Positions 1 to 8,513 are shown, numbered from the stretch's first letter. The stretch is 64,000 bases of DNA from CAYYAQ01 sp964469555 (GCA_964469555.1 CAYYAQ010000001.1:1-64000), one strand, 5' to 3'. Translations and numbers: made by a program. The notes: a model not told the origin generated them from the sequence alone.

Positions 1-1
1 A

Positions 2-613
2 TCCCAGTTCGACGTGCTCGAGAACCTGGTGCGACATGACGGGATCGATTGGGGCCGGGTCACGGGTTTCCACCTCGATGAGTACATCGGGCTCCCGGCG
101 TCCCACCCCGCGTCGTTCCGCCGCTACCTGAAGGAACGGATCGTCGACCGCGTACGTTTTGGCGACTTTCACTACGTGGACGGTGAGGCCGAGCCCCGGA
201 CGGAGTGCCAACGGTTGGGCGAGCTGATCCGTCGGCATCCTATCGACGTGGCCTTCGTCGGAATCGGCGAGAACGGGCACCTCGCCTTCAACGATCCTCC
301 TGCCGACTTCGAAACCGACGAACCCTTCATCGTGGTCACTCTCGACGAGGCCTGCCGCGAGCAGCAGGTGGGGGAGGGTTGGTTCAGAGGGCTTCAAGAT
401 GTGCCCGAGCGGGCGATATCCATGTCCATCTGCCAGATCCTGGCGGCGCGGTCGATCGTGTGCGCCGTGCCGGAGGCACGCAAGGCGAAGGCCGTACGGG
501 CGGCGCTCCACGGGCCGATCGTTCCGGACCTGCCGGCTTCGATCCTGCGGAGGCACTTCGATGTGAGCCTCTATCTCGACGAAGAGTCGGCCTCTCAGCT
601 GTCGGCGCGCTGA
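2..613 (+). CDS. nagB: Glucosamine-6-phosphate deaminase, 5'-truncated by window edge
   Basis: Converts glucosamine-6-phosphate to fructose-6-phosphate and ammonia, the last step of amino-sugar catabolism in the cytoplasm. The reading frame is open to the first bases of the window, so the N-terminus lies outside it; the GTG at 14 is internal. Family motifs are present: FHLDEYIGLP near the start, the VGIGENGHLAFNDPP block, and a conserved C-terminal region with SMSICQIL. About 204 residues are visible against roughly 240-265 for the family, so perhaps 50 residues are missing. nagA (28279-29394) and a GlcNAc-kinase-like gene (31611-32546) supply the preceding steps but are not adjacent. The closely related 6-phosphogluconolactonase fold is less likely because the NagB signature is intact. 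Confidence 0.93.
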   Translation, partial: SQFDVLENLVRHDGIDWGRVTGFHLDEYIGLPASHPASFRRYLKERIVDRVRFGDFHYVDGEAEPRTECQRLGELIRRHPIDVAFVGIGENGHLAFNDPPADFETDEPFIVVTLDEACREQQVGEGWFRGLQDVPERAISMSICQILAARSIVCAVPEARKAKAVRAALHGPIVPDLPASILRRHFDVSLYLDEESASQLSAR

Positions 614-633
614 AAGACCGCGGGAGAGCCTGG

Positions 634-2160
634 CTACCGCACCATCAACTCCCAGGTATCGACGGAGTCCGCTCTGTTCTTGTAGGCGCCGCCTCCGACC
701 ACGGCGATTCCGCCGGCCTGGAGCTCGAAGGCCTCGGGGCTTTGCCGCCCCTCGACGAGCAATCCGAGCGTCGACCAGGTCCTGGTCGTCGGATTGAAGG
801 AGTAGAGGCCCTTGTTCCCGTGTGGGAAGTAGAGCGTGTTGTCTCCACCACCAGCGATCACCAATGTGCCGTCGCGCAGCGTGAGCGCCCGGCCACCGGC
901 CGTGGCGACCGGCAGGGCTCCCGCTCTCGACCAGAGGTTGGTGTTCGCGTCGTAGATGTAGCACGACTTCGTCGCGAAGTTGGTGTAGTTGCGGATGGAA
1001 CCCGATGGACCCGCGTTGCCGCCGGCCATGAGGATCTTGTTGCCCGGCAATTGGTATGTGGTCGTCCATGCCGTCCGGACTGGCACGGATCGCGCCGATG
1101 TGATCCAGCCGGTCGTCATATCGTAGATTTCACAGGTCAGGCTGAGATCCGGCCCGCTGCTCGGCGTCTTGTACACGCCGCCGATGATGAGGATCTTGCC
1201 ATTGCCGATGTCCTGGACACCGGGCGCACCGCGGCCCGTGCGCAGACTTCTGCCGGCGGACCACAGGTTCGTCTTCGGATCGAAGATCTCGGTCTGCACC
1301 CTTCCGCTTTCCAGCGCCTGCTGCGCACCCAAGATGGCGCCCATGTCCTCGAAGCCCCCGATGACGACGACTCGACCGTCCTTCATCTTGACGGCGCCGT
1401 GATAGGTTCGTTTGTAGGCCAGCGAGCCGACCGCCGTGAACTTGCCTGTCTTCGGGTCGTACACTTCGCACGTGGCGACCGCGATGTTCTTTTCGTTGAC
1501 ACCGCCCGCGAGCAAGTAGCGACCGTCGTCGAGCAGCGTCTGCGTATGGGTCGCACGTGCCTGAATGAGATCCGGCCCCCTGGTGAACGAATGCGTCGCC
1601 GGGTCGAAGATATCGGTGGTCTTGAGAGCGGTCTGCCACAGGAGTCTGTTGGTGGCCCCCGCGACGATCATCACCCTGCCGTCCGGGAGCGGGATGTTGC
1701 TCGCGAACTGTCGCGGAGTGGACATCTTGCTGGTCTGAGCCGCGAACACGCCGGTGTTGCCCATCGGTACGACGACGACCTCCGAGATCCCGTCGAGGGC
1801 GTAGCCGCCGGTGCCGGGATAGGTGACTGCCTGGTGCAAGATCGCCGCGCCAATCAGCCCCGGGTCGTTCGGCAGCGTGAATCCGAAGCTGCGGGTGCCG
1901 GCAGCGTCCAGCGCGCCGAAGATCCAAGCCAGGGTGAGATCGAACCCAATGCCGAAGCTCCGGGTCTCGATGTCGTCGAGAAAGATGAGCGGGGTGGAGG
2001 CGCGGTAGAGGGACGTGGCGAGGATGAACTTCTGATTCGCCTTGCCGCCACTGATCTTGTAGCTCACGGTCTTGCCGATTCCTCCGCCTGACGCCTCGAG
2101 CGACAACGTCTGCGACGGCAGCAGAGAGAGGAGGAGCAACGGGGACAGGAGATACTTCAT
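634..2160 (-). CDS. Secreted kelch-repeat protein
   Basis: 508 residues from an ATG at 2160; a longer upstream frame exists but this start gives a clean signal peptide (MKYLLSPLLLLSLLPS). Residues about 20-120 form a non-kelch beta-rich region, followed by at least five kelch blades recognisable by doublets such as VMIVAGA, YLLAGGV, VVVIGGF, ILIIGGV and ILMAGGN, each followed by a D-P-x-T-x-x-W/F-type segment. This predicts a secreted or periplasmic beta-propeller. Ligand and activity are unknown; kelch propellers act in binding or, in galactose-oxidase relatives, in catalysis, but I do not see the copper ligand set clearly. It converges with nagB, 20 bases apart. A second kelch protein is encoded at 50306-51664. 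Confidence 0.85.
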   Translation of the reverse strand: MKYLLSPLLLLSLLPSQTLSLEASGGGIGKTVSYKISGGKANQKFILATSLYRASTPLIFLDDIETRSFGIGFDLTLAWIFGALDAAGTRSFGFTLPNDPGLIGAAILHQAVTYPGTGGYALDGISEVVVVPMGNTGVFAAQTSKMSTPRQFASNIPLPDGRVMIVAGATNRLLWQTALKTTDIFDPATHSFTRGPDLIQARATHTQTLLDDGRYLLAGGVNEKNIAVATCEVYDPKTGKFTAVGSLAYKRTYHGAVKMKDGRVVVIGGFEDMGAILGAQQALESGRVQTEIFDPKTNLWSAGRSLRTGRGAPGVQDIGNGKILIIGGVYKTPSSGPDLSLTCEIYDMTTGWITSARSVPVRTAWTTTYQLPGNKILMAGGNAGPSGSIRNYTNFATKSCYIYDANTNLWSRAGALPVATAGGRALTLRDGTLVIAGGGDNTLYFPHGNKGLYSFNPTTRTWSTLGLLVEGRQSPEAFELQAGGIAVVGGGAYKNRADSVDTWELMVR

Positions 2161-2582
2161 GTAATCAGGTCGGGTGGGGCAGGTGGGGGCTTCGCGTTGC
2201 CGCGGGCGGCCTCCGGCGGCCCGCATTGTATCACGCGTGAACTTGGTGGTACCGATTGTGGTTCGGTCCGGGCGCACGCCCAGGGGACACCGTTCTCGGC
2301 ATGGAATCGGATCTCATGGACGCATCAGATCCCGTGGACCCCACCGGGGGGGCGATTCCGGTGGATCATTCTCGGCGTTTGTGGTTCTTGATTCGTGATG
2401 TCCACGCTGCGCATTCTCGTAGCCGAGATCTCGGTAGTCCGTATCGGAGAGAGGGTTGTGGCGACTCGCATGGGTGGATTCGACCGTGTCTGCTTCTGAG
2501 CTCTGGCGCAACGATACCTCCCATCGAGACTCCACCATGAACCGCACCCTGATCGCTTTCGCCCAACTCCCGCAGTCGATGA
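2161..2582. other. Intergenic stretch without a recognisable gene
   Basis: The region upstream of the kelch gene start holds no frame with family motifs, codon pattern or start context that I would accept on either strand. It presumably contains the promoter of the kelch gene near 2165-2260. No inverted or tandem repeat stands out. Confidence 0.5.
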
Positions 2583-2750
2583 CCATCATCTCGGATCAGC
2601 CAACGTGGCAAGCTCGAAACGGGACGGGTTCTCGACGACCTCGGCAGGGGCAACCGTCGGATGTGTAGCCGCTTCCTCTCGCTGCTGGACAAGTTCGGCA
2701 TCCGTCTCGATCGCTTCGGAGATTCCGCGGAGCGGCTGGCGGAGGTGTGA
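2583..2750 (+). pseudogene. Possible C-terminal remnant of an unknown protein
   Basis: A 55-codon open stretch ending in TGA at 2748-2750 reads like genuine protein (segments LDDLGRGNRRM and LLDKFGIRLDRFGDSAERL, amphipathic and helical), unlike the Arg/Pro-rich shadow frames around it. It has no credible start: an in-frame TGA lies at 2580-2582 and the first ATG is at 2661. I read it tentatively as the tail of a decayed gene, convergent with queG and separated from it by 26 bases. The family is not recognised and it may be chance. Confidence 0.25.
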
Positions 2751-2776
2751 GGATGAGCCGGTCGCCGCGGACCGAC

Positions 2777-3901
2777 CTACGATCCGTCGAGGGCGCTGCG
2801 GAGCTCCGCCACGACGTCTCCGTCGGTCTCGATCTCCAGGCGCCGTGAAAGCGCGGACCGCGCGGCGTCCAGACGACCGAGGGCCCACGCCGCGTGGCCA
2901 CGCACGACGCGGTCCGCGTCGTCGAGCGCTTCGGTCAGCGACGGCGCCGCGGCGTCATCGCCGAGGTTGCCCAGCACGACCGCCGCGTTGCGTCGCAGGC
3001 CGGAGCGCGTGGCGCGACGCATCGCGGTGCCGGTCCAGTCGGTCTCGTACCGCTCCTCGGTGAGGCTGAGCACGCCCACCAGGTCGTAGGTCTCGACGAC
3101 CCGGTGCGGCGACAGGCTCGCGGGGCGTTCCACCGTGCTCGCAAGGGACGCCCTGCCCTTGCTGGTGAACGGGCACACCTCCAGGCAGATGTCGCAGCCG
3201 AAGAACCAGTCGTTCTGGGCACGGCGCATGGGCTCGGGGATGAACCCCCGCAACTCGATGGTCGTGTAGCTGAGGCATCGCCGTGCGTCCAATTCGAACG
3301 GGGCCGTGATCGCGCCGGTTGGACAGGCATCCAGGCACGCCGTGCAACTGCCGCACGTGCCCGTCGCCGGGCTGTCCGGCGGGAGGTCGAGGGTCGTGAG
3401 GAGTTCGGAGAGGAGGAGATAGGGGCCGAGTTGCGGGTTGATGATGCCCGAACTCTTGGCCAGGAATCCAATCCCGGCCCGGGATGCCAGGGCCCGCTCG
3501 AGGACCGGGACGGCGTCAGTCCCGACCCGGATGCTGCCCTTCGGGACACCTTCGGCCTCCAGCTGGTCGCGGATGCGGCGGGTGGCGTTGCCGAGGAAGC
3601 GGTGGTAGTCCCTCCCTACCGCGTAGCGGGCCACCCTCCCTCTATCCCCGGCCAGCACCCCTGCCGGACCCCCGTAGTCGAAGCCGAGCGAGATCGTCGA
3701 CCGGGAGCCCGCGGCTAACTTCTGCGGATCGAGGATCACCTCACGGTTCTTGTGCAGGTAGTCCATTTGCCCCGCTCGGCCCGCGTCGAGCCAGGCGGCG
3801 AACCTCGGACCGTCCTCGCCCGGATCCGCCGGCCCGAAGCCGACCACGTCGAAACCGGCATCGGCGGCGATGTTGCGAATCTGATCAGCAGTGGGGGCCA
3901 T
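2777..3901 (-). CDS. queG: Epoxyqueuosine reductase
   Basis: Catalyses the last step of queuosine biosynthesis, reduction of epoxyqueuosine to queuosine in tRNA, using cobalamin and two [4Fe-4S] clusters. The protein has 374 residues from an ATG at 3899-3901; a longer upstream frame was rejected because the QueG N-terminus begins here. A VGTDAVPVLERALA segment carries the probable catalytic Asp (about residue 128). Cys clusters are CGSCTACLDACP (about 183-194) and CDICLEVCPF (about 236-244). The last 80 residues are HEAT-like (AVVLGNLGDDAAAPSL and HAAWALGRLDAA), typical of this family. It is divergent from the gene at 3996. queF lies elsewhere in the window, at 55461. Confidence 0.95.
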   Translation of the reverse strand: MAPTADQIRNIAADAGFDVVGFGPADPGEDGPRFAAWLDAGRAGQMDYLHKNREVILDPQKLAAGSRSTISLGFDYGGPAGVLAGDRGRVARYAVGRDYHRFLGNATRRIRDQLEAEGVPKGSIRVGTDAVPVLERALASRAGIGFLAKSSGIINPQLGPYLLLSELLTTLDLPPDSPATGTCGSCTACLDACPTGAITAPFELDARRCLSYTTIELRGFIPEPMRRAQNDWFFGCDICLEVCPFTSKGRASLASTVERPASLSPHRVVETYDLVGVLSLTEERYETDWTGTAMRRATRSGLRRNAAVVLGNLGDDAAAPSLTEALDDADRVVRGHAAWALGRLDAARSALSRRLEIETDGDVVAELRSALDGS

Positions 3902-3995
3902 GCCAGACGAATGGAGGGTGGCTTCAGTGGAAGGGTGCTCAAGCCCGCGAGATCGTGTCGCCGATGACATGGAAGAACCCCGGAAAGAGAATTCC

Positions 3996-4898
3996 ATGAC
4001 CACGAGCGAAGGTCCCCAGGCTGTTCCCAGTGTGAACGAAGCGAGTGGCACTACGAAGCCCCGAGTCATTCCCGCCAACCAGCTCGTGATTCTCCGGGAG
4101 AGCGAGTTGGACTGTGACCTGACCACCGCGATCCAGCGAGTCCGCGAGGACGAGAGCACCAGCGGCAGCCGGATCCTCATCGTGGGGGCAGCGGAGAGCG
4201 CTGAGCCCCAGGAGGTCGATTTCGAAGACCTGCCGCTGCCACGGTTGCCGATGTCGATCGGTCAGGTGGCGCGGTGCGGAGGCAGCCAGGCGCTGAAGAG
4301 CACCGGTGAACGCCTGGCGGCGAAGATAGAGAGTCTCGACTATCTCCTGGGTGAAGCGAACCACGCGATCCACGAGCTGGAGGCGGCGACCCACGGCCTG
4401 GCGTTCCACGGCGGCGTCGACCACGTACGAGTGGCGCGGGACGTGATCTCCTGGATCCAGGCGAACACGGAGGATCTCCAGCGAGAAATCGCCGGTTTGG
4501 CCAAGGGTTTCGAGGTCGTCGAACTCGACGAACTACTCCGAGATGTCCAAGGACAGGCGGAAACGTTTTTCCCGGAGATTCGAGTTAATTCGGCGCCCGC
4601 TGTGGGGGTCGAGTGCTGGGGGCAGGCGTCGACGCTGACCGAAGCCCTGTTCCTCGCGATCGCAATTACGGCGCAGAGGATTAATGGAAGCGGTTCGGTG
4701 AATATCGAGGCCGAGCGCATCGGAGAGAGCACGGCGATCCGTGTTTTCGGACTCGGTGAACCGGTGCAAGTTCATGCGGCGCACCAGATGCGACGGCTCA
4801 AGACCATTATCGTCGACCACCATCAGGGACGGATCGTGCCGGACTCCATGGGGCCCTTCGGTGCCGGTCTGGTGCTCGAACTACGCAGTCAGCCGTAG
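3996..4898 (+). CDS. Degenerate histidine-kinase-like protein
   Basis: 300 residues from the ATG at 3996, preceded by GGAAAGAGA; an upstream ATG at 3969 is possible. Residues about 1-40 look disordered. A helical segment (LAAKIESLDYLLGEANHAIHE onwards) resembles a dimerisation helix, followed by a region like a GHKL ATPase fold: an ALFLAIAITAQRINGSG helix in the place of the N-box, and a terminal GPFGAGLVLELRS strand like the G2 end of the fold. The usual H-box His and the N-box Asn are not evident, so kinase activity is doubtful. It may be a phosphotransfer or sensor pseudokinase. It sits just upstream of the ECF sigma gene but is separated by a hairpin-rich 160-base gap. Confidence 0.6.
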   Translation: MTTSEGPQAVPSVNEASGTTKPRVIPANQLVILRESELDCDLTTAIQRVREDESTSGSRILIVGAAESAEPQEVDFEDLPLPRLPMSIGQVARCGGSQALKSTGERLAAKIESLDYLLGEANHAIHELEAATHGLAFHGGVDHVRVARDVISWIQANTEDLQREIAGLAKGFEVVELDELLRDVQGQAETFFPEIRVNSAPAVGVECWGQASTLTEALFLAIAITAQRINGSGSVNIEAERIGESTAIRVFGLGEPVQVHAAHQMRRLKTIIVDHHQGRIVPDSMGPFGAGLVLELRSQP

Positions 4899-4944
4899 GA
4901 ATCGGCCCCCTCTTCCGCAACTGCTATGCGCTCGTGAGTTTGAA

Positions 4945-4963
4945 GGGGCCTACTAGTGGCCCC
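4945..4963 (+). terminator. GC hairpin after the kinase-like gene
   Basis: GGGGCC (4945-4950) and GGCCCC (4958-4963) form a 6-bp stem around TACTAGT, 47 bases after the stop at 4898. No T-run follows, so it is at best a weak terminator and may be part of a structured leader. Confidence 0.3.
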
Positions 4964-4997
4964 CGAGGGCAAAGTTTCTTGGATCGGAAAGGTTACT

Positions 4998-5050
4998 ATC
5001 GGGGGGTGGGGTTCTAGGACCCGGTAGCCTAGTCAACAGCCCCCCCCGAT
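4998..5050 (+). promoter_or_regulatory. Structured leader of the ECF sigma gene
   Basis: ATCGGGGGG (4998-5006) is perfectly complementary to CCCCCCGAT (5042-5050), 8 bases before the sigma ATG at 5059. The enclosed loop itself holds CTAGG...CCTAG and GGGT...ACCC pairings. No purine-rich ribosome binding site is visible before the ATG. The structure could limit translation or mark a riboregulated leader; function is inferred. Confidence 0.4.
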
Positions 5051-5058
5051 TGACCTCC

Positions 5059-5853
5059 ATGAATTCCGCTACTAGTGAGACACGGCAACAGCCGTACGCA
5101 GATCGCCTTCGCGGTTTGTGGGAGGACACGGGAGACGGCAACCTCTACCGCCTTAGTGAAGGGCGGGACCCAGAGGGTATGGCTGCTCCGCAGTCGGACC
5201 AGGAAAGAAACGACGCCATCAGTTCTTGTCTGATGGATACCTTCAAGAACACAGGGGACACGAAAGTGTTCGCGCTGCTGTTCGAGTTGAACCGCGATTC
5301 TTTCCTCAGTGCTATTCAAGCAAAGGTCCGCCGCGGCAGTGGTCACGTCGATGCACAGGACGTGTTGCAGGAAGTGTTCCTCAACATCTACCGGTACCCG
5401 CGGAGATTCCTCTGCGACCGTCCTGATTCGTTCCGCAACTGGGGACACCGCATCGTTCGAAATACCCTTCTCAAGTTCCTCAAGGGTGAGACGCGCTTGG
5501 CGCGCGTCACGCCTCTCGAAGAGGACATGGGCCAGAAAGAGGATCAGAAGGCTAGGTCACCGTACAGGTCGGCTTCAGACTCAGAAAGTGCTGAACTCGT
5601 AGACTTTGCGTACCTCGTCTATCTGAACCTATACCTTCAGCACTACCGTAGGTTGTCGCAGAAGGAGCAGCAAGCGCTGCGGATGGTCGAGGTGGAAGGC
5701 GCTTCCTACAAAGCCACAGCGGCTGAGTTGGGAGTTCGTCTCGAGAACTTGAAGATGGTCATCTTCAGGGGACGGCGGAAGATCTTCCGCGGTCTGAACC
5801 GGACGATCCAGGACTTGGCTACGCCATGTGCCCTGGAAGTTGCGTCCAACTAG
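5059..5853 (+). CDS. ECF-type RNA polymerase sigma factor
   Basis: 264 residues from the ATG at 5059 (a TTG at 5050 lies inside the leader stem). A roughly 60-residue N-terminal extension precedes region 2 (FALLFELNRDSFLSAIQAKV, then DAQDVLQEVFLNIYRYPRRF and SFRNWGHRIVRNTLLKFLKG). After a charged linker comes region 4 with a helix-turn-helix (LSQKEQQALRMVEVEG, SYKATAAELGVRLENLKM). It directs core polymerase to specific promoters. The order sigma, zinc-finger/TPR protein, exported protein suggests one regulatory operon, with the next gene as likely partner or anti-sigma factor. The subgroup cannot be named from sequence alone. Confidence 0.88.
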   Translation: MNSATSETRQQPYADRLRGLWEDTGDGNLYRLSEGRDPEGMAAPQSDQERNDAISSCLMDTFKNTGDTKVFALLFELNRDSFLSAIQAKVRRGSGHVDAQDVLQEVFLNIYRYPRRFLCDRPDSFRNWGHRIVRNTLLKFLKGETRLARVTPLEEDMGQKEDQKARSPYRSASDSESAELVDFAYLVYLNLYLQHYRRLSQKEQQALRMVEVEGASYKATAAELGVRLENLKMVIFRGRRKIFRGLNRTIQDLATPCALEVASN

Positions 5854-5904
5854 CTCCCTCCACACCTCCTAGCCCCGTCACAGCGCGTCAGCGCCACTCC
5901 GCCA

Positions 5905-7014
5905 ATGAAGGCCTTTACCCCGGTTGATCTACACGATCCATGCCTACCGATCCAAGCGGATCTGTCGGCGATGCTGGACGGTGAACTGGACGCTGCGGTT
6001 GTGCGCCGGGTGATGGTGCACTCCGACGTCTGTCCATCGTGTAGCTCCTTTCTTGATGGCATTCGTCAACAGGCTCGTGCTCACCGCCAACTGGCTGCGT
6101 GCCAGATGCTCGATTCGATGCGGGAGTCCGAAGTCGCCGAAGTCGCCGGTGTCGGCGGCAAGGTTCTCGACCGCGTAGGCGATCCCCTTGCAGGGGAAGC
6201 TGGACCGGACGACGCCGCGCGTGAATTGCGCCGCCGCCTGCTCGAAAACCAGCGCCAACTGGCGAAGATCCTCTACGAACTCGGTCGTGGCTTCGTCCTG
6301 ATGGGCGTCAACCCGTCCTTCAGTCGTATCGTCGCCCGCGAGCCCGTGCCGGTTCCGGACATCTGCCTCCGCGGCCGCAACCTGCTGGACGAAGTCGATC
6401 GGTTGAGCACCCGCCAGCAGATGCACGTCGGCCAGGAATGGGTCCGTGCGAAGGTTCTGTTCAGCGAACGCGAGATCCGCAACCCGGTTGAGAACCTCTC
6501 GAAGGGCAAGCGGTTGCTGCGCGAGACCTTGATGTTGTGGGGCGACTTCCACGAAGCCCGCATCTACTTGGGACACGCCTACCAGGTCGAGCAGAAGCCG
6601 GACCGCGCCGTGCACGAATTCGGTCGCGTCCTCGAGCATGCTCGCAACCCGGTGATCCGGGCGTTCGCTCTCGAGAATCTCGGCAACCTGCACCTCGAGC
6701 AGGACAGATTGAGTGAAGCCGTGGGACTGTTCCACCAGCTCGTCGATTCTGGAGTCATCGATCAGGAACCCCGCTTCTACACGACCTACTTCAACATGGC
6801 CCTCACCTATGGGTTGATGAAGAAGTTCGACGACTGTGAGCAGTGGCTCGCTGTCCTGGACGAGCAGTTCCCGCATCGGCGTCGGTTCATCGCTTCCGAA
6901 TTCTCGACGCGGAACCACTTTGCACAAGTCATTCGCAACCAGCCGGAGGTCCAGGCGCGATTCGCCGAGCGATTCCCAACCTGGTTCTCCTCGAATGAGG
7001 GCGGAGAACAGTGA
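5905..7014 (+). CDS. Zinc-finger anti-sigma-like protein with TPR repeats
   Basis: 369 residues from an ATG at 5905. The N-terminus has a ZAS/zf-HC2-like segment: LSAMLDGELDAAVVRRVMVH followed by SDVCPSC, giving the H-x3-C-x2-C arrangement of zinc anti-sigma domains at about residues 39-46. No transmembrane helix is evident, so it is probably cytoplasmic. Residues about 210-340 hold TPR-like helical pairs (EARIYLGHAYQVEQKPDRAV, ALENLGNLHLEQDRLSEAV, FNMALTYGLMKKFDDCEQWL). It lies 51 bases after the sigma gene and overlaps the next gene by 4 bases. Anti-sigma activity is inferred from motif plus position. Confidence 0.75.
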   Translation: MKAFTPVDLHDPCLPIQADLSAMLDGELDAAVVRRVMVHSDVCPSCSSFLDGIRQQARAHRQLAACQMLDSMRESEVAEVAGVGGKVLDRVGDPLAGEAGPDDAARELRRRLLENQRQLAKILYELGRGFVLMGVNPSFSRIVAREPVPVPDICLRGRNLLDEVDRLSTRQQMHVGQEWVRAKVLFSEREIRNPVENLSKGKRLLRETLMLWGDFHEARIYLGHAYQVEQKPDRAVHEFGRVLEHARNPVIRAFALENLGNLHLEQDRLSEAVGLFHQLVDSGVIDQEPRFYTTYFNMALTYGLMKKFDDCEQWLAVLDEQFPHRRRFIASEFSTRNHFAQVIRNQPEVQARFAERFPTWFSSNEGGEQ

Positions 7015-7487
7015 GTCCGAAACTGAAGATCTGTTTCGCCACGCTTGCCTTCCTGGTGTTGCTCGCGGCGCAGGTGTTCGGAACGGACGCCTTGCGTTGG
7101 TACAAACGGGTCGGTGGTCCGACCGGTGGCGCGGGGATCGTCAATCTCCCCTTGGCCGCGAAGAGCCAGTGCCTCGTCTATACGAACACGGGTATTGCTC
7201 GCGAAGGCCACATCATGCTCAATCTGGCGCGTGGCGTTGTGCTGAACACTCCCGCTGACATGTCCGGTTCGGTCGTCGCCGTCACCTCCTCCTTGGGTAT
7301 CGATGTCTCCTCCAAGGTCGTGTTCGATGGATCGATATCGGTTCGCGGCACCGACATGATGGGGTTGCGCAACAACGGAGTGACTCGGTTCGAAATCAAC
7401 ATCATCGACATCGAAGATACGTCGAAGACAATGAGGATCGAATTCCAGCTCGGCGCGAGCAACTCCTACAAGATCTTCGTCTGGTAG
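7011..7487 (+). CDS. Small exported protein of unknown function
   Basis: 158 residues from a GTG at 7011 that overlaps the preceding stop (GTGA), implying translational coupling. Residues 1-24 form a signal peptide (KICFATLAFLVLLAAQVFG). The mature part is rich in beta-branched residues and looks like a small beta-sandwich (GHIMLNLARGVVLN, SVVAVTSSLGIDVSS, MRIEFQLGASNSYKIFVW). No family recognised. As last gene of the sigma operon it could be a target or an envelope sensor component; this is inference. Confidence 0.7.
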   Translation: MSPKLKICFATLAFLVLLAAQVFGTDALRWYKRVGGPTGGAGIVNLPLAAKSQCLVYTNTGIAREGHIMLNLARGVVLNTPADMSGSVVAVTSSLGIDVSSKVVFDGSISVRGTDMMGLRNNGVTRFEINIIDIEDTSKTMRIEFQLGASNSYKIFVW

Positions 7488-7509
7488 TCCGCCTCAGCCG
7501 CCCACCGCA

Positions 7510-7535
7510 ACAAAGCCCGCGCTCGCGGGCTTTGT
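7510..7535. terminator. Strong intrinsic terminator, probably bidirectional
   Basis: CAAAGCCCGC (7511-7520), loop GCTC, GCGGGCTTTG (7525-7534), extended by an A-T pair, with TCGTTT after it on the plus strand. It lies between the stop of the exported-protein gene (7487) and the convergent stop of the glycerophosphodiesterase gene (7539). Confidence 0.8.
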
Positions 7536-7538
7536 CGT

Positions 7539-8431
7539 TTAAAGTCCGGCACCCTTCGTTGCGCTGGGCCGCTTCTCAGCCCGGGCCGACAAGCGTGCTC
7601 GGAGGCGGCCAGGAAAATCCGTGGTGATGGCGTCCACACCCATGTCGATCGCGCGGTCGTAGTCGGCATCGGTGTTGATCGTGTACACGCACACCAACAG
7701 GCCGGCTGCATGGAGCGAGGCTACGTCTTCCAGTCGAATTCCACGGAAGCTCCAATGGACCATCCTCGCCCCCGTGCGCTGGATCTCCTGCAACACCTTC
7801 CCTTCCGGATGCGGCTTGGACTTGCTGCCCCCCAGGGCAGCCAGCGCTAGCCGGGGCTCCAATCGATGGACTTCGGCGAGGAATATCCAGTCGAACGACT
7901 GCACGAGGACATCACTAACCAGGTCGAGGCGCCGCAACAACGCCACGAGGGCGGTCGGCTTCCCTTCCTTGTGCTCGATCATCGTGGCTGACCCCTCCTG
8001 GATTGTCCGCAGCGCGCTTTCGAGCGTGGGGATCCGCGTGTCCTTGAATCTCGCGTCCTTCCNNNNNNNNNNCACGCACCGGCGTCGAGAGACTCGAGTT
8101 CGGCCAGGGTGTAGTCGATGATGCGGGCCTTCTTCTTCTTCCACAGGGAGACAACGTCGGTGGTTCGATCGAGGGTCCGGTCGTGGAAGCACACGAGCAC
8201 CTCGTCCTTGGTCGTGTAGAAGTCCAATTCGACCAACGTTGCCCCACGCCCGAGGGCGGACTTGAATGCGGGGATCGTGTTTTCCGGCGCCTCTCCGGAA
8301 TCGCCCCGGTGCGCCACGATGATCGTGCCTCTCGCAGCGTGCTGGCCTAGCCGTTCAGCGAGGTCTGGTCGATTGGCGCAGCTTGACAGGAGAACCGCGA
8401 GAAACAACGTAGTCGGGGGGCGCATGGTCAT
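7539..8431 (-). CDS. Glycerophosphodiester phosphodiesterase lipoprotein, interrupted by assembly gap
   Basis: Hydrolyses glycerophosphodiesters to glycerol-3-phosphate and an alcohol. The N-terminal part (8073-8431) begins with a lipoprotein signal whose lipobox is LLSSC, then carries the GDPD signature: HRGDSGEAPENTIPAF, VELDFYTTKDEVLVCFHD and RTLDRTT. The C-terminal part (7539-8062) continues with RIPTLESAL, VQSFDW and a final TINTDADYDRAIDMGVDAI block. The two parts are in different frames across 10 Ns, because the placeholder length does not match the true spacing (see findings). Nothing suggests real gene damage. The product glycerol-3-phosphate could feed GlpD (23752), which is not adjacent. 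Start is the ATG at 8431 or the one at 8425. Confidence 0.85.
8063..8072. other. Assembly gap (10 Ns)
   Basis: Ten undetermined bases inside the glycerophosphodiesterase gene. The flanking protein parts abut almost exactly at the expected DAG-x-W-K junction, so the run is a placeholder rather than a measured gap. Confidence 0.99.
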
Positions 8432-8513
8432 GCTCTTGTTCGCTTCAGGAGGGAGAGCACACTACACGCTGCGTGTGCGAGGAACCGCGGACAACTCCAG
8501 TTACACTTCGGGC

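Noticed and set aside
205..2091. Long plus-strand open frame across the kelch gene
   Set aside because: Arg/Gly/Ala-rich translation without motifs; it lies antisense to a kelch gene with clear repeats and signal peptide. High GC makes long antisense frames common.
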